Source of the DNA: Methanobacterium aggregans
GTDB taxonomy: Archaea > Methanobacteriota > Methanobacteria > Methanobacteriales > Methanobacteriaceae
Reading direction: 5' to 3'
NCBI RefSeq assembly: GCF_017874455.1
Contig: NZ_JAGGLN010000001.1
Coordinates: forward strand, 124,001-188,000
DNA length: 64,000 nt
In this document: positions 55,045 through 64,000 of the stretch, piece after piece
How positions within the stretch are numbered: position 1 is the first letter of the stretch
How the letters are laid out: the number at the start of each line of letters is the position of its first letter
Notes under the pieces: model-generated
Databases searched by the model: none
Seen by the model: the letters and a program-made list of their open reading frames with translations, nothing else
What the model was told of the DNA's origin: nothing
Program-made: the position numbers and the translations under genes

Positions 55045-56868
55045 ATGGAAACCAAAAACAAACATTCAGTCCTTAAAATTCCTTTGTTGTTATTGATGTG
55101 TGTAGTAATGTTATCTCTTGGTGTTAATGCTGTGAGTGCAGCTGGTGCATCGGATAATTCCACAATCTATGTCAGCACACAGGGAAATGACACATGGGAT
55201 GGATTAAATGCTACATACAATGGTACAAGCGGGCCAAAAAAGACTATAACAAATGCCACAGGAACGGTAGCAACAAATGGGACAGTTCACATAGCAAAGG
55301 GAACCTACAACGAATCTGGAATAAACATCAACCATAACATGACCATCACAGGTGAAAACCAACAAAACACCATAATAAACGGAACTAATACAGACACAAT
55401 ATTCTACATAATATCTGGAGTTAATGTTAATATCAGCAATTTAACACTCACACAAGGCGAAAGCCCTGATGGTGGAGCTATTTACAATGAAGGTATTACG
55501 ACCTTAACTAACTGTAACTTTGAAAATAACAGTGTCTATGGATATGGTGGGGCTATAGAAAATTACGGTGCTCTGAACATAACAAAATGTGTTTTTACCA
55601 ATAACAGTGCAATGGTGGATGGAGGAGCTATTTCCAATGAAAAGGGATGTTCTGTTAATATAAAAGACAGTACACTCACAGGTAACACTGCAATGAACAA
55701 TGGTGGAGCTATTTACAACGGTGGAACTTTAACCATAACCAACACTGCACTCACAAACAACAACGCAAGTAGGGGTGGAGCCATCATAAATATTGGAAAT
55801 TTAAATGTGACCAACAGTACACTCGCAAACAACAACGCAACAAATTATGGTGGGGCCCTATTTAATTTTGTGCGTGGTGAAACTACTCCTAGGATAGTTA
55901 ATTTTAACAGGATTGTTGGAAACAATGCATCTTACGGCAGTGCAATTTACTGTTTGTATGGTGCAGTGGATGCTACGCTTAACTGGTGGGGTTCCAATGA
56001 TCCAGTATGGACAAACCTAATATTAAATAATGCTGGAACAATAGATACTTCAACATGGCTTTACATGACAATAAACGCCACACCAACCACTATCAACAAT
56101 ACTCAAAGCAGTTTAGTTACAGTTAGTTTCAACAACCAGTATAATGGTACTACGGTTACTTCATTCGATCCTAAGACAGGCCACATACCTGATGGAACAT
56201 TTGTAAACTCTAGCAGTGCATTGGGAACTTTCAGCCCTATAACCACAACAATTAATGGTATTGCAACATCAGTCTTCACAGCAAGCCATGCAGGAACTGG
56301 TAACCTGAATGCAACTACCGATAATCAAACAGTTACACAACTCTTAACAGTGAATCCAGCTTCATACCTGTACCTGAACACTACAACATCCAAAAAGAAC
56401 CCAACTACTGGTGAAACATTCATTGTAACCTACAAACTCAGTAACAGCGGGCCGGACAATGCAACCAATGTTACAGTATCATTCCAGATACCCGCAGGAT
56501 TGGAATTTGTAACTGCAACTGTTGATAACGGAACATACAACTACAACGCTGCAAACAGAACAGTAACCTGGAACCTAACCAACGTGGCAGTGGGAGATCC
56601 TTATCTATACCTCACAGTCAAGGCTTTAGGAACTGGAAGCTACTCTATCACTCCAACGATAACCTCAGAGACATTCAACAGGAACACAAATCCATTAATG
56701 CCGTTCAGCATTAGTGTAAAAGCACAGAACAACTCTAATGGCAATACAGTGAACGCTGCAACAACAACAAAAACAGTTCCAATGCAAACCACAGGTATGC
56801 CAATAGCAGGACTTGTACTCGCAATTCTAGCTGTACTCGGCGGAATATTCACACCAAGGAAAAAATAA
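55045..56868 (+). CDS. adhesin-like surface protein (beta-helix, Ig-like, DUF11)
   Basis: A 607-residue exported protein related in design to the one at 47.7 kb. The signal peptide ends near residue 33 (VSAAGAS). A beta-helix with GGAIYN/GGAIxN repeats, like polymorphic membrane protein and pectate-lyase-like folds, spans about 60-310. LNWWGSNDPVW follows. Residues about 340-430 look like an Ig-like (Big_1-type) domain, and about 435-540 is DUF11 (SKKNPTTGETFIVTYKLSNSGPDNATNVTV). A C-terminal TM with PRKK anchors it. Confidence 0.84.
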   Translation: METKNKHSVLKIPLLLLMCVVMLSLGVNAVSAAGASDNSTIYVSTQGNDTWDGLNATYNGTSGPKKTITNATGTVATNGTVHIAKGTYNESGININHNMTITGENQQNTIINGTNTDTIFYIISGVNVNISNLTLTQGESPDGGAIYNEGITTLTNCNFENNSVYGYGGAIENYGALNITKCVFTNNSAMVDGGAISNEKGCSVNIKDSTLTGNTAMNNGGAIYNGGTLTITNTALTNNNASRGGAIINIGNLNVTNSTLANNNATNYGGALFNFVRGETTPRIVNFNRIVGNNASYGSAIYCLYGAVDATLNWWGSNDPVWTNLILNNAGTIDTSTWLYMTINATPTTINNTQSSLVTVSFNNQYNGTTVTSFDPKTGHIPDGTFVNSSSALGTFSPITTTINGIATSVFTASHAGTGNLNATTDNQTVTQLLTVNPASYLYLNTTTSKKNPTTGETFIVTYKLSNSGPDNATNVTVSFQIPAGLEFVTATVDNGTYNYNAANRTVTWNLTNVAVGDPYLYLTVKALGTGSYSITPTITSETFNRNTNPLMPFSISVKAQNNSNGNTVNAATTTKTVPMQTTGMPIAGLVLAILAVLGGIFTPRKK

Positions 56869-57098
56869 ACCCCCTTTAATCCCTTTTTTATTCTTTTTTT
56901 AGGATCAAAAAGTTATGTTTATCCAAAAAAGGTGTTCAAATCTTCATAATATCTTAATTTAAGCTTTTTTTTAAAGGTTAAAACTGATTTTGTCGGTTTT
57001 TTTTGAAAATTAAGTTGATATTAAAAGAAAATATTGATATTAAAAAATTTTAAAAAAATTTCCTAAAAAAAATGAGTTCAGGAATTCACCCCTGGATT

Positions 57099-57812
57099 TC
57101 AGGATTCATCCCTTGGCTCCCCCATTTCCTCTATTTCATCTGCAACGTGCCAGTGGTCTCCACGTTTTTCAGCCCGTCTTATGAAGTAGACTCCTATAAG
57201 CGCTCCAACTATTCCACCGGCAGTGTCTGTGAAGAGGTCGTTCATGGTATCATCAATGGCATTCTGGGTTGGTGAGCCCTGCATCTGAGTATTCCCTGTT
57301 ATCTCCCCTATTATGGTGTGTGATAGGTACTTGTCGTATGTGTACTCTCCCATTTCAAGCATACCTCCAAATCCTATGGTTACAATCACAATAAGCACGG
57401 CCATTGAAGCTACACCGGCCTTCAACTTACCGTAGAAGTACATGGTGTAAACTGCCATCATACCTATGAGTGCAACGTAAAGGGGCAGCATGAAGTGCAT
57501 GAAGTTGTCGTAGTGGGGTACTCTGACGTAGAGTCCCAGTGCATCACCACCCACAAGTTCGAAGAGAACCATTGCAAGAAGCAGAAGTTCGATCTCAACT
57601 GGAATGGCACGTATCCGATTTCTTGTGAAGAAGGATGGTGCATGCATGATCAACAGTGCCACCAGAATGAGAACTCCGAATATTCTCTCTGAACCTGTGG
57701 CACCACCGAATATGGTGATGTAGATACCTGCAGCCAGGAGAAAAACCCTCAGCACGATGAGGATTATTCTTTCTGTGGGGTTTATATTTTCGTCTGGTTT
57801 AAAGTAACTCAT
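57099..57812 (-). CDS. YjdF/DUF2238-like membrane protein
   Basis: A 237-residue integral membrane protein with about six TMs. Conserved-looking polar residues sit in the membrane: PHYDNFMHFMLPLYVA, GGMLEMGEYTYD, and QNAIDDTMNDLFTDTAGGIVGAL. This Asp/His/Glu pattern resembles the DUF2238 (YjdF) family, of unknown activity. TGGAGGTTAGAT precedes the ATG. No operon partner is visible. Confidence 0.7.
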   Translation of the reverse strand: MSYFKPDENINPTERIILIVLRVFLLAAGIYITIFGGATGSERIFGVLILVALLIMHAPSFFTRNRIRAIPVEIELLLLAMVLFELVGGDALGLYVRVPHYDNFMHFMLPLYVALIGMMAVYTMYFYGKLKAGVASMAVLIVIVTIGFGGMLEMGEYTYDKYLSHTIIGEITGNTQMQGSPTQNAIDDTMNDLFTDTAGGIVGALIGVYFIRRAEKRGDHWHVADEIEEMGEPRDES

Positions 57813-58257
57813 ATCTAACCTCCAGATTAAATCAATGCATTCAGATCATTAAATCTAACTCAAAAAATCTAAACCTCCTTAAATAATTTCATTATTCCTT
57901 TTATTATTTATTATTTTATATTTTTAAGCGCAGTTCAACCAAGTATATTCAGTTCAAACTCATATATCCTGAATTTTGTTCAAGGATCAGGTGGAACAAT
58001 AGGTTTAAGTACAAAAATGAACACATCTAATTTAATAAAAACTAAGCTTAAAATAAGAAATATCTACATTTTTAAACTACTTAAAGATTTAAACCTACCT
58101 TATCCAATTCAACGAAGATTCACGGTAGATCATGAGTTTCCCATAACTTTTAAAGATTCAAAAAGTTTCCCATAACCTTAAAGATTCAAATAACTTTTAA
58201 AGTTGATTCAAAAAAAAGAAATAATATTATAAATGCTTTTTCAAATGGAGATGTTTA
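57813..58257. repeat. divergent control region with tandem 28-base repeats
   Basis: The region separates the divergent DUF2238-like and phospholipase-like genes. Near its right end, AGTTTCCCATAAC followed by TTTTAAAGATTCAAA (58135-58162) recurs at 58164-58190 with one base fewer, and a third partial copy lies at 58191-58213. The repeats end about 45 bases before the ATG, so they may bind a regulator. No gene is present. Confidence 0.55.
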
Positions 58258-58842
58258 ATGAAGAAAATTTTAATGATACCCCTTATCATGGTCATGGTAC
58301 TCCAGGTGGCACCTGTATCTGCATGGTCAGTTACAACCCACTACGAGATAGCTGATGAAACATACAGCTCCCTTTCCCCTGCAGTTCAGGAGAACCTGAG
58401 TGAGATAGCAATGAGGGACGGTGCAGACGACCCTGACCTGAAGTTCAGGGACTTCCAGAACCATCACATGCCATACAGTGCCATTAAAGCACAGTACTGG
58501 TTAAACAAGGGAAAAATCAGCTACGACAGCGGCAACTATCACTACGCAAGTTACTGTTTTGGTGTGGCATCCCACTACATATCAGACAGCTTCTGCGCAC
58601 CCCACACAGTGAACGGAGCATCGAAGGTGGACCATGCACTCTATGAAGTACAGGCAATGCTCCTTGAACCCCATGTAAGTTACATGAATTCTGACCTTAA
58701 CCCCCTATTAGATCATGGTCAGGCAGAGGGTGAAGTGAGCTGGACAGAATGGAACCAGAACAAGGGCGATGCTGTAGTTCAGAACAACCTTGATAACGCT
58801 GCAAGTGCTTCTTACACGCTCATAAGTGAATATGCAACGTGA
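58258..58842 (+). CDS. secreted zinc-dependent phospholipase C-like protein
   Basis: A 194-residue exported protein of the zinc-dependent phospholipase C / S1-P1 nuclease fold. The signal peptide ends at VSA, which leaves Trp23 as the mature N-terminus, a zinc ligand in this family. Candidate further ligands are His in TTHYEIAD, HHMPYS, ASHYISDSFCAPHT and DHALYE. Known members cut phospholipids or nucleic acids; the substrate here is unknown. GGAGATG precedes the ATG. Confidence 0.8.
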   Translation: MKKILMIPLIMVMVLQVAPVSAWSVTTHYEIADETYSSLSPAVQENLSEIAMRDGADDPDLKFRDFQNHHMPYSAIKAQYWLNKGKISYDSGNYHYASYCFGVASHYISDSFCAPHTVNGASKVDHALYEVQAMLLEPHVSYMNSDLNPLLDHGQAEGEVSWTEWNQNKGDAVVQNNLDNAASASYTLISEYAT

Positions 58843-59222
58843 AGGAACACTTTCCTTTTATTTTAAAACCAACTCTTTTTTTATGGGGTTAATTTTAGTT
58901 TTTTTTAATTTAGTTTTTTTTAATGGGTTTAGTTTTAGAAAATGAGTTTTTATTTTGGATTTTGTTGTTAATTATTATAAAAAATAATTTCTATTTTTAA
59001 ATTTAGTTTTAAAACCTTCATTATTATAAAAAAAATAATTTCCTTATTATAAAAAAAATGAAAATTCTCATGTCTTGAATTCTTTATTATTTAGAAAAAA
59101 TTAAGGAATCTCTATTTAGAAAAAAATGAAGAAATCTCAAGTGAAAGAATGAATAAAAATAAATCCTTCACTTTAGTTGAAGAAACCTTCAATAATTCAA
59201 AGGCTTTAAGGTTTAACCTGCT
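58843..59222. repeat. low-complexity AT spacer between convergent genes
   Basis: No gene in 380 bases. Short imperfect repeats dominate: TTAGTTTTTTTTAATGGGTTTAG-like text near 58890-58935 and ATTATTATAAAAAAAATAATTT-like copies near 58975-59060. Both flanking genes end here. Confidence 0.45.
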
Positions 59223-59987
59223 TTATTCTGAACCCTTTCTGTACTCATGTGTGAAGGTTCTGTCGTAGAGCTTTGAAGGAGTTACATGGGGAGTACCAAG
59301 CACATCACCAACAACGATCATTGCAGTTTTCTCTATTCCAGACTCCTTTACTTTGCCTGCAATATCCTCAAGTGTACCCCTCACTATCCTCTCATCAGGC
59401 CAGGATGCCTTCTGAACAACTGCAGCAGAAGTTTCAGCAGGGTAATGACTTCGAAGATCCGAGACAACTTCCTCTATCATGTGAACACCAAGGAATATGC
59501 ACATGGTTGCACCGTGCTCTGCAAGACTTGAAATGGATTCACCTGAAGGTTTAGGTGTACGACCCTCGGGCCTTGTGATTATAACTGTCTGAGAAACATC
59601 TGGAAGTGTTAACTCGGTTTCAAGGGCAGCTGCAGTTGCAAAGAGTGAGCTGACACCTGGAATTAATTCAAAGGGTATTCCAAGTTCCTGAAGGTCTTCC
59701 ATCTGCTCGCCTATGGCTCCGTAGATTGAAGGGTCTCCTGTGTGAACCCTTGCAACAGTTTTTCCCTTGCTTGTTTCATCCTTCATGACCTGAACGATCT
59801 CATCCAGGTTCATGGATGCGCTGTTGTATATCAGGGCATCCTCCCTTGCACAGTCCAGAACTGCCCTGTTAACAAGGGAACCTGCGTAGATAATAACATC
59901 TGCACTTTCCAGTACCTTGTAAGCTTTAACTGTTAAAAGTTCAGGGTCTCCAGGACCCCCTCCTATGAATACTACTTTTCCCTTCAT
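59223..59987 (-). CDS. cbiF: cobalt-precorrin-4 C11-methyltransferase
   Basis: A 254-residue SAM-dependent tetrapyrrole methyltransferase of the CbiF/CobM type in anaerobic cobalamin synthesis. Motifs are VVFIGGGPGDPELLTVKA, YAGSLVNRAVL, VARVHTGDPSIYGAIGEQM, and IPGVSSLFATAAALETELTLP. Late in the protein, VVQKASWPDERIVRGTL is seen. AGAGGA lies upstream of the ATG. No other cobalamin gene is adjacent in this window. Confidence 0.94.
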   Translation of the reverse strand: MKGKVVFIGGGPGDPELLTVKAYKVLESADVIIYAGSLVNRAVLDCAREDALIYNSASMNLDEIVQVMKDETSKGKTVARVHTGDPSIYGAIGEQMEDLQELGIPFELIPGVSSLFATAAALETELTLPDVSQTVIITRPEGRTPKPSGESISSLAEHGATMCIFLGVHMIEEVVSDLRSHYPAETSAAVVQKASWPDERIVRGTLEDIAGKVKESGIEKTAMIVVGDVLGTPHVTPSKLYDRTFTHEYRKGSE

Positions 59988-60230
59988 CTTTTTAATCCTC
60001 TGAGCATTATTTAAGGTTAGACTTTGATGTTTCTGCTATTTATTTATATGTACATCATCAGGGCCAGATTCAAAAACATGTCCATGTTTACTTTTAAAAA
60101 TTATTAAAACATAATTTTTCATAGGAAAATTAATTCAAGATCATAAAAAAAATTAATTTATCCTGAGGATTTAGGTTCTTTGAATCTGAACTTAAAAAAT
60201 CTGAACTTTAAAAAAGATGGAAAGATTCTC

Positions 60231-61133
60231 TTAAATGTCCATCCTTTCCTCAATCAGTTCAATTGCACCGTAGGGACATTCCCTTATGCATATTTCACAG
60301 CAGCCACAGGATGCGGGGTCTATAATGGCCTTGCCACTGTCATTAATGGTGATGGTTTTTGCACCGGTTTTCACCTGGGGACAGACATCCCTGCAGTTGT
60401 GATCACAGTCCACATCCCCCATGCAGTCCTCCTCCAAAACCACTGCTGATCTGGATGCAAATCCCAGGCCCCTTTTCACAGCTTCCTTTATGTTGTAGCC
60501 TGCAAGGTGCAGTATGGTATCATCAAGGGAAGGGTCTGTGTTCATTGAAGCCAGGCATGGGTAGTTGTGGATTTTGTTTCCTGATTCAGTTTCAGCCTCT
60601 TCAACTGGAAAGCCTTCCAGATTCTCTGCAACGTACCATGTGGAGCCGCATGGTGCTCCCCTTAAAACCTTCACCTTCCTCACGAGGTCATCGGTCTGGA
60701 TCTCAAGTTTTGGCCTTCCAAACTCCTCTGCAAACTCATCCACAACAGGGTTTTCCACAGGCTTCAAACTGCAGAATGGCTTGGGAAAGAGGACCAGGAC
60801 ATCATCTGGTGTAGATTCTATTATCTCCCTTTGAAGTCCTGGTGGAATCTGGGAGGGGTCATGTATCGGGGCAATAACAGCTTTTGCACCACTTTTCTGT
60901 GCTACCTCTGGGAGCACCATGTTTATATCTCCTTTAAGGTCAAGTGCCAGGATAAGGTCACATTCTGGAAGGTTTTCTGGGACCTGGGATTTAAAATCGT
61001 CTATGAACTCGGGCATATCCTCTGGAAATTCATGCAGGCCCACTATGTTCGATGCAAAACCCTGCTCAGCAATGGTGTTAACAATTCTGGCCCCGTAGTC
61101 CCCACATGTCAGTATGAATATTTTCAGTTCCAT
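60231..61133 (-). CDS. DUF166 protein with C-terminal ferredoxin domain
   Basis: A 300-residue protein. The DUF166 part (about 1-235) includes LTCGDYGARIVNTI and APIHDPSQIPPGLQREI. It also has several cysteines (FCSLKP, GAPCGSTWYVAENL, YPCLASM). The C-terminal 60 residues hold two cysteine sets, CMGDVDCDHNCRDVCP and CGCCEICIRECP, fitting two Fe-S clusters. The role of DUF166 is not firmly known; a redox or sulfur-related reaction is inferred. GGGGAT precedes the ATG. Confidence 0.78.
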   Translation of the reverse strand: MELKIFILTCGDYGARIVNTIAEQGFASNIVGLHEFPEDMPEFIDDFKSQVPENLPECDLILALDLKGDINMVLPEVAQKSGAKAVIAPIHDPSQIPPGLQREIIESTPDDVLVLFPKPFCSLKPVENPVVDEFAEEFGRPKLEIQTDDLVRKVKVLRGAPCGSTWYVAENLEGFPVEEAETESGNKIHNYPCLASMNTDPSLDDTILHLAGYNIKEAVKRGLGFASRSAVVLEEDCMGDVDCDHNCRDVCPQVKTGAKTITINDSGKAIIDPASCGCCEICIRECPYGAIELIEERMDI

Positions 61134-61543
61134 CTCAAAATCCCCCTTTTAATCAGCTACTTCTCCTGTAGAATTACCTCAAGATAATATAAAAAAGTCT
61201 CTTCATGCACATCATAAATGTTCAGATGATCATTTGATGATTTAGGGATAAAAATGTTTTTTTAAATATTTAACATCTATCAAAAGTAGATCTTCATTCA
61301 AATTTGAAACCTTTTTTTTTAAATGAAAAAGATGGTTTTTGAGTTTAAATGATAAAGAAAGATGGTTTTTGAGCTTAAATTATGAGAAAAAAATGATTTT
61401 TGAGATTAAATGATGAAAAAGATGTTTATTGGTTAGAAAAGGATAAAGGTTAAAAAAGGATAAAAAAAAATGTTCTGGGGATAATAAAATTCGAGTAATA
61501 AAACTAATTATTTTAAATCCTTCAAAAACCCCTTTAAAAGACT
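61134..61543. repeat. spacer with tandem ~30-base repeats
   Basis: No gene in 410 bases. GATGGTTTTTGAGTTTAAAT-type units begin at 61331, 61361 and about 61392, each ending in an A-rich run (61331-61424). They are imperfect tandem repeats between same-strand genes; no function is evident. Confidence 0.5.
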
Positions 61544-62422
61544 TTATTTAATTAGGGCCTGTTTTATCAACCTTGAAACTGTGTCAATTATTATCCCTGT
61601 GAATGCAATGAAAACACCCATAACAGCGATCAAAGCTGCAAAGACAGTTGGTCCAAGGGTGCTTCGAGTTCCTCCAAGGTAATCTCCAAAGAATATAAGG
61701 CCTGAAGCAAGTCCTATGATGATGAGAACAACACCGGGAATGGTGAAGAAGTAGAGTGGTCTGTTAAATTCCATGTCCTGAATTATCTTGACCAGCACGC
61801 TGACCCCATGTTTTACAGGGTTTCTTTTCCTGTCAGTATCGTACCTAACACCTATCTGAACTTCTCCTATTCTAAAACCCGCATTAGATGCATCTATGAG
61901 CATTTCACTTTCAATTCCAAAGCCACTTAAACTGAATCGGAATGAGGGTATGATATGGGCTGAAAATGCTCTGAACCCACTTTGACTGTCTGTAACATCG
62001 GTTTTACCGTTCATGTTTGTTGCAATATCCAGAACGCTCTGACCCACACGCCTGTATCTGGGGGTGTTTTTTTCACCACCTTCAATGTATCTGCTCCCGT
62101 TTACAAGGTCGACTTCACCTTTTATTATGGGTTCCAGGAGTTTTGGTATTTCCTGGGGGTTGTGTTGTCCATCTGCATCGATGGTTACTACTGCATCGTA
62201 GCCACCCACCCTACTGAAACCAGTTTTAAGGGCTGCTCCCTTTCCCTGGTTTTGGGGGTGTATGATAACTTCTGCCCCTGCAAGTTTGGCTATGTCTGCT
62301 GTACTGTCGATACTGCCATCATCAACCACCAGTACATGGTCCACGTACCTTTGAACATTTAAAATTATACTGCCTATACCTATTTCCTCGTTGTAGGCAG
62401 GTATTATTGCAATCGTTTTCAT
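61544..62422 (-). CDS. family 2 glycosyltransferase (dolichol-phosphate type)
   Basis: A 292-residue GT2 enzyme resembling dolichol-phosphate mannose/glucose synthases. GT-A motifs are AIIPAYNEEIGIGSIIL, VLVVDDGSIDST, NQGKGAALKTGF and TIDADGQHNP (DxD-type). QSGFRAFS is near 145. Two C-terminal TMs (about 225-245 and 258-280) anchor it. It likely charges a polyprenyl phosphate for surface glycan synthesis. AGGAAG precedes the ATG. Confidence 0.88.
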   Translation of the reverse strand: MKTIAIIPAYNEEIGIGSIILNVQRYVDHVLVVDDGSIDSTADIAKLAGAEVIIHPQNQGKGAALKTGFSRVGGYDAVVTIDADGQHNPQEIPKLLEPIIKGEVDLVNGSRYIEGGEKNTPRYRRVGQSVLDIATNMNGKTDVTDSQSGFRAFSAHIIPSFRFSLSGFGIESEMLIDASNAGFRIGEVQIGVRYDTDRKRNPVKHGVSVLVKIIQDMEFNRPLYFFTIPGVVLIIIGLASGLIFFGDYLGGTRSTLGPTVFAALIAVMGVFIAFTGIIIDTVSRLIKQALIK

Positions 62423-62955
62423 ATTTTTCTTCCTAACCTGAATTTGAATCTAATATTATGAGTTCCTTATGAATTTTTTTACATGAACACCTTGGGATAG
62501 GGATTCCACCCTTCACTCCAGAAAATTTCCAGTGTAATCCATGAGTTTTTATGATCTTTAACCTTGTTCATGAGTTCTGCAATGATCTCAATTTTTCCCG
62601 AGTTTATCTAAAAGGTTATAAAATCAAATCCGAAATTTATTTAAAGGTTGAATCATCCCCAATCATGGTAAAACCATCATGAATAGATTTCAGTTACATT
62701 TAAACCATTCACTGCTTTTAAAATGTAAAAAAATGTATTATAAACACCTTTTCCTGAAACTATTACACCTTCCATTTAGAATTTCTTCACTGATTTTTGG
62801 TATATAACTTCTCATTAAAATATTAGTGCCCTTGAATCTTAATCAGAGACTATCTGGATTTAAACCATTGATCTTCTTTTGTAGGAGTAAGGTTTATAAT
62901 TTGTAGCCTCAGATATGTTACAAGGACTATATTATAAAATTTTAACGGTGAATTG
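62423..62955. other. divergent intergenic region
   Basis: No gene or RNA recognised in 533 bases between the divergent glycosyltransferase and TPR-membrane genes. Both promoters should lie here. Confidence 0.4.
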
Positions 62956-64000
62956 ATGGGGAGAAAGGAAACATCTGAATTCTTTGAAAAAGCAAAGAGT
63001 TTACATGAAAACAATGAATTTGAAACTGCATTATCATATTACAGTAAAGCTTTGAACTTATTCCGGGAATGGGGAGATGTTGAAGATGAAGCAGATGTCC
63101 TCCTTGAAATGGGCAGCGTGTACATGGACCTTGAAGATTACATGAAATCTGCAGAGTTCTATGAAACTTCACTGAAGCGTTACAAAAAACTTAAGGACCT
63201 TACAGGTCAGGGATACTCCTTAACAGGTTTGGCCCTGGTGAATGAAAAACTTGAGGAATACGAGGTTTCAAGATCCTACTACAGGAAGGCCATTAAAAAG
63301 TTCAGGAAGAACAAGGACCATGAGAGGGAGGCAATAGTTCTGTCCATGATGGCAAGAACCTATGAATTCCAGGGCTCATGGGAAGATGCCTTGATGGATT
63401 ACAGAAGGGCAAACAGTGTCTACGAAAAGATCCAGGACATATCCGGCACTGAAGAAACACTCAGATTGATTGAAACCATTAAGGAGAAACGATCTCGTGT
63501 TCGTTCTTTTAAACGAAAGGTTGTAATTGTATTGTTATACCTTGCAGCACTCGTAGCTGCTGAAACTGTTACTGCACATTACAGCATGGAACTGGGCCTT
63601 GTAATGCATGCAGGAATACTTTTCGCACTTCTATTCCACTCTGCACTCGTCAGGGAGCAGAACTTCTCCTATCTTCTCATGTCCATGATGGCACTGCCGA
63701 TGATACGTATCATAGGACTTTCAATCCCGCTTATAAATATAAAACAGCTTTACTGGTTCCCAATAATAGCAGTTCCCCTCTTCGGATCTTCCTATGTTAT
63801 AATGAAGGTTCAGGGACTTGGACTTAAAAATGTAGGTTTTCAGTGGGGAAACCTGAAGCTGCAGATACTCATAGCCTTGACAGGGGTTATCCTTGGAACA
63901 GTTGAGTACTTCATACTCAAACCACCTGCCCTTATACCTCACTTCACACTACAATGGGTATTATTTGGTGCACTGATCCTCCTCATATCCACAGGATTTG
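62956..64000 (+). CDS. TPR protein fused to a membrane domain, cut by window end
   Basis: The frame stays open from ATG 62956 (GGTGAATTG upstream) to the window end, about 348 residues. Residues 1-180 hold about four TPR-like helix pairs (FFEKAKSLHENNEFETALSYY, LLEMGSVYMDLEDYMKSAEFY). Then come about six TMs from residue 190 on. The last residues LLISTGF look like the entry to the EExxxR motif of CPBP (Abi/CAAX) intramembrane proteases, but that motif lies beyond the window. TPR-CPBP fusion is therefore an inference. Confidence 0.72.
   Translation, partial: MGRKETSEFFEKAKSLHENNEFETALSYYSKALNLFREWGDVEDEADVLLEMGSVYMDLEDYMKSAEFYETSLKRYKKLKDLTGQGYSLTGLALVNEKLEEYEVSRSYYRKAIKKFRKNKDHEREAIVLSMMARTYEFQGSWEDALMDYRRANSVYEKIQDISGTEETLRLIETIKEKRSRVRSFKRKVVIVLLYLAALVAAETVTAHYSMELGLVMHAGILFALLFHSALVREQNFSYLLMSMMALPMIRIIGLSIPLINIKQLYWFPIIAVPLFGSSYVIMKVQGLGLKNVGFQWGNLKLQILIALTGVILGTVEYFILKPPALIPHFTLQWVLFGALILLISTGF

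Noticed and set aside
60359..61187. Plus-strand frames opposite the DUF166 gene
   Set aside because: They mirror the minus-strand coding sequence and lack ribosome sites and motifs.

Overview
The window is from a mesophilic, AT-rich methanogen of the order Methanobacteriales, most likely Methanobacterium. The signs are archaeal and eukaryote-type ribosomal proteins (L30, L34e, L14e, L18e), RNA polymerase subunits D, N and K with an Fe-S type D subunit, a split tRNA-Pro gene like the one known from Methanothermobacter, archaeal isoprenoid genes ending in isopentenyl phosphate kinase, DapL-type lysine synthesis, cobalamin synthesis, and large adhesin-like surface proteins with beta-helix and DUF11 domains.

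Layout. Positions 1-14.4 kb hold the end of the spc operon (L18, S5, L30, L15, secY, adk, a YidC-like protein, L34e, cmk, L14e, cbf5), a tRNA-Ser, the alpha-type operon (S13, S4, S11, rpoD, L18e, L13, S9, rpoN), a two-intron tRNA-Pro, rpoK, enolase, a ferredoxin and S2. Positions 14.6-24 kb hold a MEMO-family gene, then the isoprenoid set (mevalonate kinase, isopentenyl phosphate kinase, type 2 IPP isomerase, prenyl diphosphate synthase) with RNase J inside it, and glutamyl-tRNA synthetase. Positions 24-27.4 kb hold a CooC-like ATPase, a flavoprotein and dapL.

Positions 27.5-47.2 kb are accessory: an AT-rich 725-residue protein of unknown function, a GIN-domain lipoprotein, an MFS exporter, and a complete type I-B (Tneap/Cst-type) CRISPR-Cas locus. 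Gene order is cas8 (cst1), cas7 (cst2), cas5, cas3, cas6, an AbrB-type regulator, cas4, cas1, cas2, then a leader and an array of about 84 repeats. The effector genes are AT-rich, while cas4-cas1-cas2 look like the host chromosome, so the locus seems to be assembled from two modules.

The most interesting signal lies upstream of cas8. On the minus strand there is a two-repeat degenerate CRISPR unit (32824-32912). The first 16 nt of its spacer-like core match DNA just downstream of a TATA box in the cas8 promoter region (33003-33018) with one mismatch, at spacer position 6, where type I crRNA bases are flipped out; a CCT PAM candidate lies directly 5' of the match. This is the design expected of a crRNA-like autoregulator or guard RNA (CreR or CreTA type). 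A decayed copy of the cas6 3' end sits between this site and cas8.

Positions 47.2-64 kb hold two adhesin-like proteins, a TPR protein with near-identical DNA repeats, an AAA ATPase, purA, a membrane protein, a zinc-dependent phospholipase C-like secreted protein, cbiF, a DUF166-ferredoxin protein, a family 2 glycosyltransferase, and a TPR plus membrane protein cut by the window end. Several intergenic hairpins and palindromes are described as candidate RNAs or operators.
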